In this document: piece after piece, positions 1 to 8,012 of the stretch
Layout of the letters: each line of letters starts with the position of its first letter
Position numbering within the stretch: position 1 is the first letter of the stretch
Source of the DNA: Betaproteobacteria bacterium
GTDB taxonomy: Bacteria; Pseudomonadota; Gammaproteobacteria; Burkholderiales; Rhodocyclaceae
Length of the DNA stretch: 44,807 nt
Reading direction: 5' to 3'
NCBI GenBank assembly: GCA_012026885.1
Contig: VEPL01000013.1
Location: 6,250-51,056 of the forward strand
Program-made: the position numbers and the translations under genes
The notes under the pieces: model-generated
The model's database searches: none
What the model was told of the DNA's origin: nothing
What the model saw: the letters and a program-made list of their open reading frames with translations, nothing else

Positions 1-153
1 GGCCCCGGCGGCCCCGGCCAGACCCGGCCACAATTCGCGGAGGAAGCGGCGCGTCAAAAAGACACGGATTTCCTCGCGTGACTGGGTGGCGATGCGCAGC
101 AGGAGGCGGTCCTGGACGGCATCATGGGCGACCTGAAGCTGGCGGATCTGCAT
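1..153 (-). CDS. Conserved hypothetical protein, cut by window edge
   Basis: The first 51 codons of a minus-strand gene are visible and the rest lies outside the window. The frame is open to the edge and starts MQIRQLQVAHD. A clear ribosome binding site (AGGAG) sits 5-6 bases before the ATG at 153. The visible part (QDRLLLRIATQ, then a basic LTRRFLRELW stretch) resembles small betaproteobacterial hypothetical proteins of unknown function that start with a short beta-strand-rich segment, but I cannot name a family with confidence. It lies downstream of lysS in the same direction, so read-through from lysS is possible. Confidence 0.6.
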   Translation of the reverse strand, partial: MQIRQLQVAHDAVQDRLLLRIATQSREEIRVFLTRRFLRELWPGLAGAAGA

Positions 154-212
154 CAACTCTCCTGAATCGAGGCGTGAGCGAGCACCGCCAGGTCAAGGCG
201 CCGGTGGCCGCC

Positions 213-229
213 GCATAGCAGCGCTATGC
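213..229. repeat. Perfect small inverted repeat between lysS and the next gene
   Basis: GCATAG (213-218) and CTATGC (224-229) pair perfectly around a 5-base loop, inside a GC-rich flank that could extend the pairing imperfectly. No T-tract follows on either strand, so it does not look like a classic terminator. It could be an RNA hairpin that stabilises or ends lysS mRNA, or one copy of a REP-like intergenic repeat. Only one copy is visible here, so the repeat idea is untested. Confidence 0.35.
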
Positions 230-270
230 AAGGCTGCCGGCAACGTCGAGCTGGCAAGCGCAGCCACGCA

Positions 271-1776
271 TCATTCGGGGCGCATGGAGGGGAAGAGAAT
301 GACATCCCTGATCGCCGGGCTGTCGGTCAGCAGCATGATCAGCCGGTCGATGCCGATGCCGCAGCCGCCGGTCGGCGGCAGGCCGTATTCGAGGGCGCGA
401 ATGAAGTCGGCATCGTAGTACATCGCCTCTTCGTCACCGGCCTCCTTGGCCTTGGCCTGGTCGAGGAAGCGGGCGGCCTGGTCCTCGGCGTCGTTCAGCT
501 CTGAGAAGCCGTTGGCGATCTCGCGGCCGACGATGAACAGCTCGAAACGCTCGGTAATCTCCGGGTTGGTATCCGAGGCACGGGCCAGCGGCGATACTTC
601 CACCGGGTAGTCGATGATGAAGGTCGGCTCCCAGCACTGCGCCTCGGCGCAGGCTTCGAACAACTGCAGCTGCAGGCTGCCGAGGCCGCCCGGCTTGAGC
701 GGCTCGCCGAAGGCCTTGATCTTGGCCTTGAGGAAATCCGGATCGGCCAGCTGCGCATCGGTGAAATCCGGCTGCTCGCGCTGGATGGCCTGGATGATGG
801 TCAGGCGGTGGAAGGGCTTCGACAGGTCAAGGACGCGGCCCTGGTACTCGAAGACTTCCTTGCCCAGCGCCTCGCGCGCGGCCTGGCGGATCAGGCCTTC
901 GGTGAAGTCCATCAGCGTGTGGTAGTTCGCGTACGCCTCGTAGAATTCCATCATCGTGAATTCGGGGTTGTGGCGCGGGCTGAGGCCTTCGTTGCGGAAG
1001 TTGCGGTTGATCTCGAAGACCTTCTCGAAGCCACCGACGACCAGTCGCTTCAAGTACAACTCCGGCGCGATGCGCAGGAACTGCTGCATGTCGAGCGCGT
1101 TGTGGTGCGTGACGAAGGGCTTGGCCGCGGCGCCGCCGGGGATCGGGTGCATCATCGGCGTCTCGACTTCCATGAAGCCGTGGCCGGTCATGTAGTTGCG
1201 GATCGACGAGACGATGGCCGAGCGGGCACGGAAGGTGAAGCGCGTTTCCTCGTTCATGATCAGGTCGACGTAGCGCTGGCGGTACTTCATTTCCTGGTCG
1301 GCGAGGCCGTGGAACTTGTCCGGCAGCGGGCGGATCGACTTGGTCAGCAGGCGGACCTCGGCGGCCTGGATGGTCAGCTCGCCGGTCTTTGTCTTCATCA
1401 GGGTGCCGACGATGCCGAGGATGTCGCCGAGATCCCAGCCCTTGAAGGCCGCGTAGGTTTCCTCGCCGACCTTGTCGCGGGCGATGTAGACCTGGATGCG
1501 TCCGGACATGTCCTGCAGCGTGGCGAACGAGGCCTTGCCCATGACCCGCTTCAACATCATGCGGCCGCCGACCTTGACCTCGACCGGCAAACCTTCCAGT
1601 TCCTCGCCGGACTTGTCGCCATAGACCTCGTGCAGCTTGGCGGCCATGTTCTCGCGCGAGAAGTCGTTGGGGAAAGCCTTGCCCGTCTGGCGCCACTCGG
1701 CGAGCTTGGCGCGGCGCTCGGCGATGATGTGGTTCTCGTCCTGCGGGAGCGGGCTTGGCGTTTCGGCGTTGGACAT
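271..1776 (-). CDS. lysS: Lysyl-tRNA synthetase, class II
   Basis: Cytoplasmic enzyme that charges tRNA-Lys with lysine using ATP. The 501-residue product has the family's usual length (about 500). It shows an N-terminal OB-fold anticodon-binding domain (about residues 65-150, [11 protein letters not shown]) followed by the class II catalytic core: motif 2 as [20 protein letters not shown] and motif 3 as [10 protein letters not shown] near the C-terminus. I chose the ATG at 1776 (MSNAETPSP) because AAGGAA precedes it at good spacing. The frame stays open 79 codons further upstream, but that segment has no family resemblance. A sigma-70-like promoter lies about 50 bases upstream. prfB, a frequent partner of lysS, is not next to it here. 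Confidence 0.97.
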   Translation of the reverse strand: MSNAETPSPLPQDENHIIAERRAKLAEWRQTGKAFPNDFSRENMAAKLHEVYGDKSGEELEGLPVEVKVGGRMMLKRVMGKASFATLQDMSGRIQVYIARDKVGEETYAAFKGWDLGDILGIVGTLMKTKTGELTIQAAEVRLLTKSIRPLPDKFHGLADQEMKYRQRYVDLIMNEETRFTFRARSAIVSSIRNYMTGHGFMEVETPMMHPIPGGAAAKPFVTHHNALDMQQFLRIAPELYLKRLVVGGFEKVFEINRNFRNEGLSPRHNPEFTMMEFYEAYANYHTLMDFTEGLIRQAAREALGKEVFEYQGRVLDLSKPFHRLTIIQAIQREQPDFTDAQLADPDFLKAKIKAFGEPLKPGGLGSLQLQLFEACAEAQCWEPTFIIDYPVEVSPLARASDTNPEITERFELFIVGREIANGFSELNDAEDQAARFLDQAKAKEAGDEEAMYYDADFIRALEYGLPPTGGCGIGIDRLIMLLTDSPAIRDVILFPSMRPE

Positions 1777-1825
1777 CGGGGTTCCTTGGTGGACTAGGAG
1801 GCCGGCTGGCGGCCTGAAAGCGGCA

Positions 1826-1854
1826 ATTTTCGCCGATTCCCCAGTCACCGACAA
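1826..1854 (-). promoter_or_regulatory. Candidate sigma-70 promoter of lysS
   Basis: Reading the minus strand, TTGTCG (1854-1849) and GAAAAT (1831-1826) are separated by exactly 17 bases. Each hexamer matches four of six consensus bases. Transcription would start near 1819, giving a leader of about 43 bases before the lysS ATG. It was called by eye only. Confidence 0.4.
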
Positions 1855-1913
1855 GGATGCGACCCGAACGTGCGCAACGGGCCGGTTGTTGCGGTCGACC
1901 GGCCTGGCGCGGC

Positions 1914-1938
1914 AAAAACCGGGCGGCTTCCGCCGCCC
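1914..1938 (-). terminator. Rho-independent terminator of the cysteine-repeat gene
   Basis: On the minus strand GGGCGGC, a GGAA tetraloop and GCCGCCC form a perfect 7-bp GC stem. It is followed by GG and five T residues, starting about 9 bases after the stop codon at 1947. It separates the cysteine-repeat gene from the lysS promoter region. Confidence 0.75.
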
Positions 1939-1946
1939 CCGCCCGT

Positions 1947-2606
1947 TCAGGGCTTGATGTTCAGGTTCTGCAGCACACACGCCCGGTGTTCGGAGCCGGC
2001 CTTGTCCTTGCACGCCTCGCGTGCCTTCTGGTGTAGGCCGCAGCGCTGCGGATCAGCGGACTTGCTGCAGTCGGGCGGCGGCATCTTCCCTTGTACGCAT
2101 TGCTTGAAGGCCGGTCCCTGCTGGTCGCGGCATGCGGCATAGGCAGTCTTGCGTGCCTCGCATTGCTGCGGGTTGGCAGACTTGGCGCAATCGAACTTCT
2201 GCATCTGGTCGCCCATGCACTGGCGGCGCTCGGGGCCGGCCTTGCCGGCGCAGGCCTGGTGCGCCTGCTTGCGCGCCTCGCATTGCTGCGGACTGGCCGC
2301 CTTGGCACAGTCGAACTTCTGCAATTGGTCGCCCAAGCATTGGTGACGTTCGGGGCCGGTTTTGTCCTTGCAGGCCGTATGGGCATCGGCGCGGGCCTGA
2401 CGCTGGGCCTTGCAGGCTTCCGGATTGGGCGCCTGGGCGCAGTCGCGCGGACCGTGCCCGCCGCCGGGACCGGCCATGTCATGCGCCATGCCGCCCATGG
2501 CGCCGGGTCCACCCATGCCCGGGCCCGGTCCGTTTTGGGCGTACACCGGCAAGGCGAGCAGGGAAGCGAGCAGGGCAGTGACGAAAAGGGTCGAGCGGGC
2601 TTTCAT
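1947..2606 (-). CDS. Secreted protein with four cysteine-rich tandem repeats
   Basis: Function not recognised. The 219-residue product starts MKARSTLFV after AGGAG and has a clear signal peptide ending near VYA-QNG, so it should be exported. A Gly/Pro/Met-rich linker (about residues 25-52) follows, then four tandem units of about 40 residues. Each begins with D-C and holds four cysteines spaced C-x8-C-x9-C-x10-C (x13 instead of x9 in the first unit). Units 2 and 3 are also close at DNA level. The 16 cysteines are all in the repeats, so either two disulfides per unit in the periplasm or metal binding is possible. The gene is monocistronic, with its own terminator, and diverges from the GspE-like gene. 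Confidence 0.85.
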   Translation of the reverse strand: MKARSTLFVTALLASLLALPVYAQNGPGPGMGGPGAMGGMAHDMAGPGGGHGPRDCAQAPNPEACKAQRQARADAHTACKDKTGPERHQCLGDQLQKFDCAKAASPQQCEARKQAHQACAGKAGPERRQCMGDQMQKFDCAKSANPQQCEARKTAYAACRDQQGPAFKQCVQGKMPPPDCSKSADPQRCGLHQKAREACKDKAGSEHRACVLQNLNIKP

Positions 2607-2727
2607 GATCTTCTCCTCGTGGTTGGTTCGTCTCAATTCTAGGAGCATGGCGCCGGACATGCCGGATGATTTGTAAGGGCCTGCAAACAGCCGCGGGCAC
2701 GCTTACAAAGCGTTACGAATCGCATGC

Positions 2728-2733
2728 TATATT
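2728..2733 (+). promoter_or_regulatory. Candidate -10 box directly in front of the GspE-like gene
   Basis: TATATT matches five of six consensus bases and ends 7 bases before the A of the ATG at 2741. If used, transcription would begin at or next to the start codon and give a leaderless mRNA. No ribosome binding site is visible. The best upstream hexamer, TTACAA (2703-2708), is 19 bases away, which is a poor spacing. Confidence 0.35.
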
Positions 2734-2740
2734 GCCCCGC

Positions 2741-4525
2741 ATGAGCGATTCCAATGTCTCCGAGCACCGCCTGACCCTGCCCGAGGTGCTCGACTGGCTG
2801 GTGGCCGACGGGCTGGTTGATGCGGCAGTCGCCGAAGAACTGAAGGCCGAGCGGCGCCTTCACAGCGGCCGCATCCATCCGCTCATCGTCGTCGCCGACC
2901 AGAAGTGGCGAACCACCAAACCGGTCGATCGCCTGCTGACGCTGGAACTGCTGACCGAGTGGCTGGCCCAGCGGACCGGCATGGACTACCTGCACATCGA
3001 TCCGCTCAAGATCGACTTCACCGGCGTCGCCGAGGTGATGTCGAGCGCCTATGCTGGCCGCTTCGGCATCCTGCCGGTGGCGGTGAATACCCGTGAGGTG
3101 GTCATCGCGACGGCAGAGCCCTTTGTCCGCGAATGGATAGGCGAGCTTGAACCCATCCTGCGCAAATCGATCCGCCGGGTGATTGCCAACCCCGAGGACA
3201 TCGCTCGCTACCTCGTCGAGTTCTTCAACCTCGCCAAATCGGTGAAGAAGGCGGCGGCCCGCGGCGAGGTGACCGGCGGCCTGTCGAGCTTCGAGCAGCT
3301 GGTCGAGCTGGGCAAGGGCAACCGCACCTTCGACGCCAACGACCAGCACATCGTCCATATCGTCGATTGGCTGTGGCAGTACGCCTTCGACCAGCGTGCC
3401 TCCGACATCCACATCGAGCCGCGCCGCGACCTCGGCATCGTGCGCTTCCGCATCGACGGTGTCCTGCATCAGGTCTACCAGATCCCGATGGCGGTGATGA
3501 ACGCGATGACCAGCCGCATCAAGCTGCTCGGGCGCATGGACGTGATCGAGAAGCGGCGCCCGCAGGATGGCCGCATCAAGACGCGCACGCCGGCCGGCCA
3601 GGAAGTCGAGCTGCGCTTGTCCACACTGCCGACGGCTTTCGGCGAGAAGCTGGTCATGCGCATCTTCGACCCCGAGGTGCTGGTGCGCGATTTCCGTTCG
3701 CTCGGCTTCTCGCCCGAGGACCAGAACCGCTGGCAGCAGATGACCGGCTCGCCGAACGGCATCGTGCTGGTGACCGGGCCGACCGGCTCGGGCAAGACGA
3801 CCACGCTGTACACAACGCTCAAGCAACTGGCGACGCCGGAAGTCAATGTGTGCACCATCGAGGACCCGATCGAGATGGTGGAGTCAGCCTTCAACCAGAT
3901 GCAGGTGCAGCACAGCATCGACCTCGGCTTCGCCGACGGCGTCCGCGCCCTGATGCGCCAGGACCCGGACATCGTCATGATCGGCGAGATCCGCGACCTG
4001 GAGACGGCGGAAATGGCCATCCAGGCGGCGTTGACCGGGCACCTCGTGCTGTCGACGCTGCACACCAACGACGCACCGTCGGCGATCACCCGGCTGCTCG
4101 ATCTTGGCGTTCCCGCCTACCTGATCAACTCGACGCTGCTCGGCGTCATGGCCCAGCGCCTCGTGCGCACGCTCTGTCCGCACTGCAAGAAGGCGGTGCC
4201 GATCAGCGAGGACCAGCGCGCGACCTGGCGCAACCTGGTGGCGCCGTGGAAATCGAACGAGCCGCCGCAACTCTGGCAGCCGGTCGGCTGCCTCGACTGC
4301 CGCATGACCGGTTATATCGGGCGCATCGGCATCTACGAGATACTGCTCAACTCGCCCGAGTTGCGCAAGCTGCTGCGTCCGGGCACCGAGGTGGCGCAGT
4401 TGCGCGACCTTGCGGCGCGCGAGGGCATGCGTCCGCTGCGCATTTCGGGTGCGCTCAAGGTGGCCCAGGGCGTCACCTCGCTCGACGAGGTGGTCAAGGT
4501 CGCGCCGCCTGGCGACGAGGCCTGA
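2741..4525 (+). CDS. GspE/PulE/PilB-type secretion ATPase
   Basis: Hexameric ATPase of the type II secretion / type IV pilus assembly class, 594 residues. The N-terminal part (about 1-170) resembles the GspE/PilB N domains. The core has Walker A GPTGSGKT at 346-353, an Asp-box CTIEDPIE, a Walker B / His-box run RQDPDIVMIGEIRD and TGHLVLSTLHTND. A zinc-binding pair follows, CPHC (479-482) and CLDC about 40 residues later, as in assembly ATPases rather than PilT retraction ATPases. The start at 2741 (MSDSNVSEH) was chosen over an upstream frame extension that lacks family resemblance. No pilin, PilC/GspF or secretin gene is nearby, so its machine is unknown. Confidence 0.9.
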   Translation: MSDSNVSEHRLTLPEVLDWLVADGLVDAAVAEELKAERRLHSGRIHPLIVVADQKWRTTKPVDRLLTLELLTEWLAQRTGMDYLHIDPLKIDFTGVAEVMSSAYAGRFGILPVAVNTREVVIATAEPFVREWIGELEPILRKSIRRVIANPEDIARYLVEFFNLAKSVKKAAARGEVTGGLSSFEQLVELGKGNRTFDANDQHIVHIVDWLWQYAFDQRASDIHIEPRRDLGIVRFRIDGVLHQVYQIPMAVMNAMTSRIKLLGRMDVIEKRRPQDGRIKTRTPAGQEVELRLSTLPTAFGEKLVMRIFDPEVLVRDFRSLGFSPEDQNRWQQMTGSPNGIVLVTGPTGSGKTTTLYTTLKQLATPEVNVCTIEDPIEMVESAFNQMQVQHSIDLGFADGVRALMRQDPDIVMIGEIRDLETAEMAIQAALTGHLVLSTLHTNDAPSAITRLLDLGVPAYLINSTLLGVMAQRLVRTLCPHCKKAVPISEDQRATWRNLVAPWKSNEPPQLWQPVGCLDCRMTGYIGRIGIYEILLNSPELRKLLRPGTEVAQLRDLAAREGMRPLRISGALKVAQGVTSLDEVVKVAPPGDEA

Positions 4526-4526
4526 T

Positions 4527-5699
4527 CTAGCGGGACAGCGCCCGCATCGCCCGCTCGAGTCCGTCGAGGGTGAGCGGGAACATGCGGTCGCCGAGCAGTT
4601 CGCGCATCATGCGGATTGACGGCGTGTAGTGCCAGTAGGCCTCGTCGGCGGGGTTCAGCCATACCGCTTTCGGCCACGCGTCGGTCAGGCGGCGCATCCA
4701 GGCGGCCCCCGGCTCCTCGTTCCAGTGCTCGACACTGCCACCGGGATGGGCGATCTCGTACGGGCTCATGCTGGCATCGCCGACGAAGACCAGCTTGTAG
4801 TCGGGGTCGTAGGTGTGGATCACATCCCGCGTCGGCATGCGCTGGTCGTGGCGCCGGCGGTTGTCCTTCCAGACGCCCTCGTAGACGCAGTTGTGGAAGT
4901 AGAAGTGCTCGAGATGCTTGAACTCGGCGCGCGCCGCCGAGAACAACTCCTCGCAGGCCTGCACATGGTCGTCCATCGAGCCGCCGATGTCGAGGAAGAG
5001 CAGGATCTTGACCGCGTTGTGGCGCTCCGGGCGCAGCTGCAGGTCGAGCCAGCCGCCGTTCCTTGCCGTGCCGGCGATGGTCCCGTCGAGATCGAGCTCG
5101 GTCGCCGCGCCCTGGCGGGCGAAGCGGCGCAGGCGGCGGAGCGCGACCTTGATGTTGCGCACGCCAAGTTCGACCGAATCGTCGAGGTTCCGGAATTCGC
5201 GCTGTTCCCAGACCTTGACCGCGGTGCGGTTGCCGGCCGACTCGCCGCCGATGCGGATGCCTTCCGGGTGGTAGCCGCCATGTCCGTACGGTGAAGTGCC
5301 GGCCGTGCCGATCCATTTGCTGCCGCCGGCGTGGCGTTCCTTCTGCTCGGCGAGGCGCTGCCTGAACTGCTCGAACAGCTTTTCGTAGCCGAGCTTCTGC
5401 AGCTTGAGCCGGTCCTCCTCCGAGAGGTGGCGCTTGGCGGCAAGGCGCAGCCAGTCCTCGGGAATCAGCGCGTCGAAGCCGGGCAGTGCCTCGATGCCCT
5501 TGAAGTATTCGCCGAAGGCGCGGTCGAAGCGGTCGTAGAGCGCCTCGTCCTTGACCAGGATAGCGCGCGAGAGCAGGTAGAAATCGTCAAGGCTGGTACT
5601 GGCCAGGTGGGCTTCGAGCGCCTCGAGCAGGGCCAGCAGCTCCTTGGTCGAGACCGGGAGCTCGCGCGACTTGAGGTGGAGGAAGAAATCGACCAGCAC
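4527..5699 (-). CDS. VWA-domain protein, CoxE-like, partner of MoxR ATPase
   Basis: 390-residue protein of the CoxE-like von Willebrand factor A group that works with MoxR AAA+ ATPases, usually in maturing or inserting cofactors into metalloenzymes; the client is unknown. The N-terminus (MLVDFFLHLKSRELPVS) is typical of this group. The metal-site motif appears as FLDIGGSMDDH, which is DxGxS instead of DxSxS, a form I believe is common in this subgroup. I chose the GTG at 5699 because it restores the usual N-terminus and lies 16 bases after the MoxR stop; the frame is open further up but that stretch is the shadow of moxR. Its 3' end meets the GspE-like gene head to head, one base apart. Confidence 0.88.
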   Translation of the reverse strand: MLVDFFLHLKSRELPVSTKELLALLEALEAHLASTSLDDFYLLSRAILVKDEALYDRFDRAFGEYFKGIEALPGFDALIPEDWLRLAAKRHLSEEDRLKLQKLGYEKLFEQFRQRLAEQKERHAGGSKWIGTAGTSPYGHGGYHPEGIRIGGESAGNRTAVKVWEQREFRNLDDSVELGVRNIKVALRRLRRFARQGAATELDLDGTIAGTARNGGWLDLQLRPERHNAVKILLFLDIGGSMDDHVQACEELFSAARAEFKHLEHFYFHNCVYEGVWKDNRRRHDQRMPTRDVIHTYDPDYKLVFVGDASMSPYEIAHPGGSVEHWNEEPGAAWMRRLTDAWPKAVWLNPADEAYWHYTPSIRMMRELLGDRMFPLTLDGLERAMRALSR

Positions 5700-5715
5700 G
5701 CCGCGTCGCCCGCGC

Positions 5716-6555
5716 CTACTTGCGGCGGGCCATGAAGGCGAGGCGCTCGAACAGGTGGACATCCTGCTCGTTTTTCAGCAGCGCCCCGTGCAGCGGCGGA
5801 ATGGCGTCCTTCGCGTCCTTGGCGCGCAGCGCCTCGGGCGGGATGTCCTCGGCCAGCAGCAGCTTGAGCCAGTCGATCAGTTCGCTGGTCGACGGCTTCT
5901 TCTTCAGTCCCGGCACCTCGCGCAGGTCGAAGAAGACCTCCAGGGCTTCGCGCAGCAGCTCGCGCTTGAGGTGCGGGAAATGCACGTCGACGATGCGCGT
6001 CATCGTTTCGCGGTCGGGGAAGCGGATGTAGTGGAAGAAGCAGCGGCGCAGGAAGGCGTCGGGCAGTTCCTTCTCGTTGTTCGAGGTGATGATGATCAGC
6101 GGCCGGTGCTTGGCGCGCACGGTGCGGTGCAACTCGTAGCAGTGGAATTCCATGCGGTCGAGTTCGCGCAGCAGGTCGTTGGGGAACTCGATGTCGGCCT
6201 TGTCGATCTCGTCGATCAACACCACGGCCGGCACCTCGCTCTCGAACGCCTGCCAGAGGACGCCGTGGACGATGTAGTGGGCGATGTCCTCGACGCGCGG
6301 GTCACCGAGCTGCGAGTCGCGCAGGCGCGAAACCGCGTCGTACTCGTAGAGGCCCTGCTGCGCCTTGGTCGTGGACTTGATGTGCCACTGGAAGAGCGGG
6401 CGGTTGAGGGCGCGCGCGACTTCCTCGGCAAGCAGCGTCTTGCCGGTGCCCGGCTCGCCCTTGATCAGCAGCGGGCGCTCGAGGACGTTGGCGGCATTGA
6501 CCGCGAGGGTCAGGTCGCGCGTGGCAACGTAGGTATCGGTACCTTCGAATTTCAT
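5716..6555 (-). CDS. MoxR-family AAA+ ATPase
   Basis: 279-residue AAA+ chaperone of the MoxR family. It begins MKFEGTDTYVAT. Walker A is GEPGTGKT near residue 35, Walker B is VVLIDEIDKAD, and the sensor region IIITSNNEKELPDAFLRRC is intact, so it should hydrolyse ATP. It is followed 16 bases later by the VWA partner, and the start lies 10 bases after the DUF1841 gene, which implies one transcript. The pair probably remodels a protein complex or helps insert a metal cofactor; the sequence does not show which client. The ATG at 6555 was chosen over upstream in-frame codons because only the sequence from here is MoxR-like. Confidence 0.93.
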   Translation of the reverse strand: MKFEGTDTYVATRDLTLAVNAANVLERPLLIKGEPGTGKTLLAEEVARALNRPLFQWHIKSTTKAQQGLYEYDAVSRLRDSQLGDPRVEDIAHYIVHGVLWQAFESEVPAVVLIDEIDKADIEFPNDLLRELDRMEFHCYELHRTVRAKHRPLIIITSNNEKELPDAFLRRCFFHYIRFPDRETMTRIVDVHFPHLKRELLREALEVFFDLREVPGLKKKPSTSELIDWLKLLLAEDIPPEALRAKDAKDAIPPLHGALLKNEQDVHLFERLAFMARRK

Positions 6556-6565
6556 GGCGGGAATC

Positions 6566-6997
6566 TCACAGTTGGCTGGCGGCGCGGCGGATGCGGTCGA
6601 CGTAGTCGACGGCATCCATCTGCCCGCCTTCGCGCTGGGCGCGCCAGATGGTTTCGCCCAGACATTCGAGGAGGATATGTTCGGCCGCATGGGGTTCCAT
6701 CTTCGCACGCAGCGCATCGAAGGCGGCGCGGATGCCGGGCGGCTGGTCGATGCTCACCTGCTCGTGGATGGCTAGGTGCAGCGACAGGTGCAGGAAGGGG
6801 TTCATCTGCCCGCCCTCGGGCGTCCATTCGCCCTCGGCGGCCCGTGCCGGATCGTCTAGCAGGGCGTGGTACTCGGGATGGCGGGCGGCGAGGTCGGCGG
6901 CGGCCAACTCGGCACCGACCAGCGGCAGGCGCTCGCGATGCTTTCGCCAGGCCTCGCAGAAGAAGCTGCGGACCTGGTCACGGGTGGGATTGAACAT
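6566..6997 (-). CDS. DUF1841 family protein
   Basis: 143-residue cytoplasmic protein of the uncharacterised DUF1841 family, at full family length. Recognisable features are the N-terminal MFNPTRDQVRSFFCEAW and the central NPFLHLSLHLAIHEQ with paired histidines, followed by H-x4-LLECLGE. The histidines and acidic residues could form a metal site, which would make it a small helical enzyme or carrier, but no function is established. Its first 20 bases overlap the end of the FIST gene, so translation is probably coupled. No signal peptide or membrane segment is visible. Confidence 0.9.
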   Translation of the reverse strand: MFNPTRDQVRSFFCEAWRKHRERLPLVGAELAAADLAARHPEYHALLDDPARAAEGEWTPEGGQMNPFLHLSLHLAIHEQVSIDQPPGIRAAFDALRAKMEPHAAEHILLECLGETIWRAQREGGQMDAVDYVDRIRRAASQL

Positions 6998-8012
6998 GGG
7001 CGGGCTCGCAGAGCAGGGTGACGACGGAATTGCGAAAGAGGCGGTTGCCGCCTTCGGACGGCGCGATCTGCCCGGCTCCGTAGGCGCCGAGCAGCGGTAC
7101 GCCGGGGCAGGTATCGCGGAAGGCGACGAGGTCGCGGTCGTCGTCGCCGTAGAACAGCGGGCCGCGCCCGAGGCAGGAGAACATCAGCGCGAAATCGGCC
7201 GGTTTTTGCGGGTCGACCGCGGCAGCGAGCGTCGCGCGCATGTCCTGCTCGGCGGCGAGCGGCTGGCGGATGGCCCAGGCAACGGCTTCCCCCGCGGCGA
7301 GCGGTTCGGCCAGGGTGAGTGCGCCATCGGGTGTCGCGCCCAGCACGGGGATCGCCGGGGCGTCGAGCCGACGCACTAGGGCGACGCGATGGAGCGGCAG
7401 CGGGTCGCGGGTGTCCGCCGGCAACGCCCGCTGCAGGCTTTCCGTCGCCGGCAGGCCGCCCAGTCGCAGCAGGTCATGCCCGGAAGCGGCGTCGACCGGG
7501 AGCGCAGCGCCGAGCGTGCGCAGCCCGCAGGAGCGCGCGACGCGGAACCTGGCGCCGGACAGACGGAGCTCGCCGCAGACATCTGCGGCAGGGCGGCCAT
7601 GTGCCCAGACGACCGCATCGCCATCGACGAGACCGGCGCGGCGGCCGCCACCGTGCCAGCCGGGCGGCAGCGCCGCACGTCCGGCAAAGGCGATGCTCAG
7701 GTCGCCGGCGTCCGCTGCCCGCGGCACGCCGGGCGAAACGATGACCAGTGCGGCAGCACCGGGGCCATCGAGGAGCCAGCCGCGTTCGGTCATGACCCCG
7801 TGCGTCGTGCAGCCGGTGACACTCAGCGTGCCGGCCGACCGCGCGGCGGCGAGCACCGCCGGTCCCGGCTGGCGGGCGAATTCGCGGGTCAGGAACAACA
7901 GCACATGGGTGGCGCGGTCGCTACCGGCGGCGGCCAGCGCGTTGCCGACGGCCTGCTCGACGATGGCTGCGCCTGCCCGCGTACCGGTGGCGAGGCCGCT
8001 GGCCGCCTTCAT
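6978..8012 (-). CDS. FIST N/C domain sensory protein
   Basis: 344-residue protein with a FIST_N domain (HVLLFLTREFAR, then VTGCTTHGVMTERG, about residues 40-90) and a FIST_C domain at the C-terminus (ALMFSCLGRGPLFYG, then VPLLGAYGAGQIAP and NSVVTLL). FIST domains are ligand-sensing modules, proposed to bind small molecules such as amino acids, and are often fused or linked to signalling proteins. This one stands alone with no output domain. The ATG at 8012 overlaps the nth stop (ATGA), and its 3' end overlaps DUF1841 by 20 bases. No signal peptide is visible, so it should be cytoplasmic. Confidence 0.88.
   Translation of the reverse strand: MKAASGLATGTRAGAAIVEQAVGNALAAAGSDRATHVLLFLTREFARQPGPAVLAAARSAGTLSVTGCTTHGVMTERGWLLDGPGAAALVIVSPGVPRAADAGDLSIAFAGRAALPPGWHGGGRRAGLVDGDAVVWAHGRPAADVCGELRLSGARFRVARSCGLRTLGAALPVDAASGHDLLRLGGLPATESLQRALPADTRDPLPLHRVALVRRLDAPAIPVLGATPDGALTLAEPLAAGEAVAWAIRQPLAAEQDMRATLAAAVDPQKPADFALMFSCLGRGPLFYGDDDRDLVAFRDTCPGVPLLGAYGAGQIAPSEGGNRLFRNSVVTLLCEPAHVQSHP

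Noticed and set aside
808..1797. A 329-codon open frame on the plus strand opposite lysS
   Set aside because: Antisense to the catalytic core of lysyl-tRNA synthetase and without domain resemblance.
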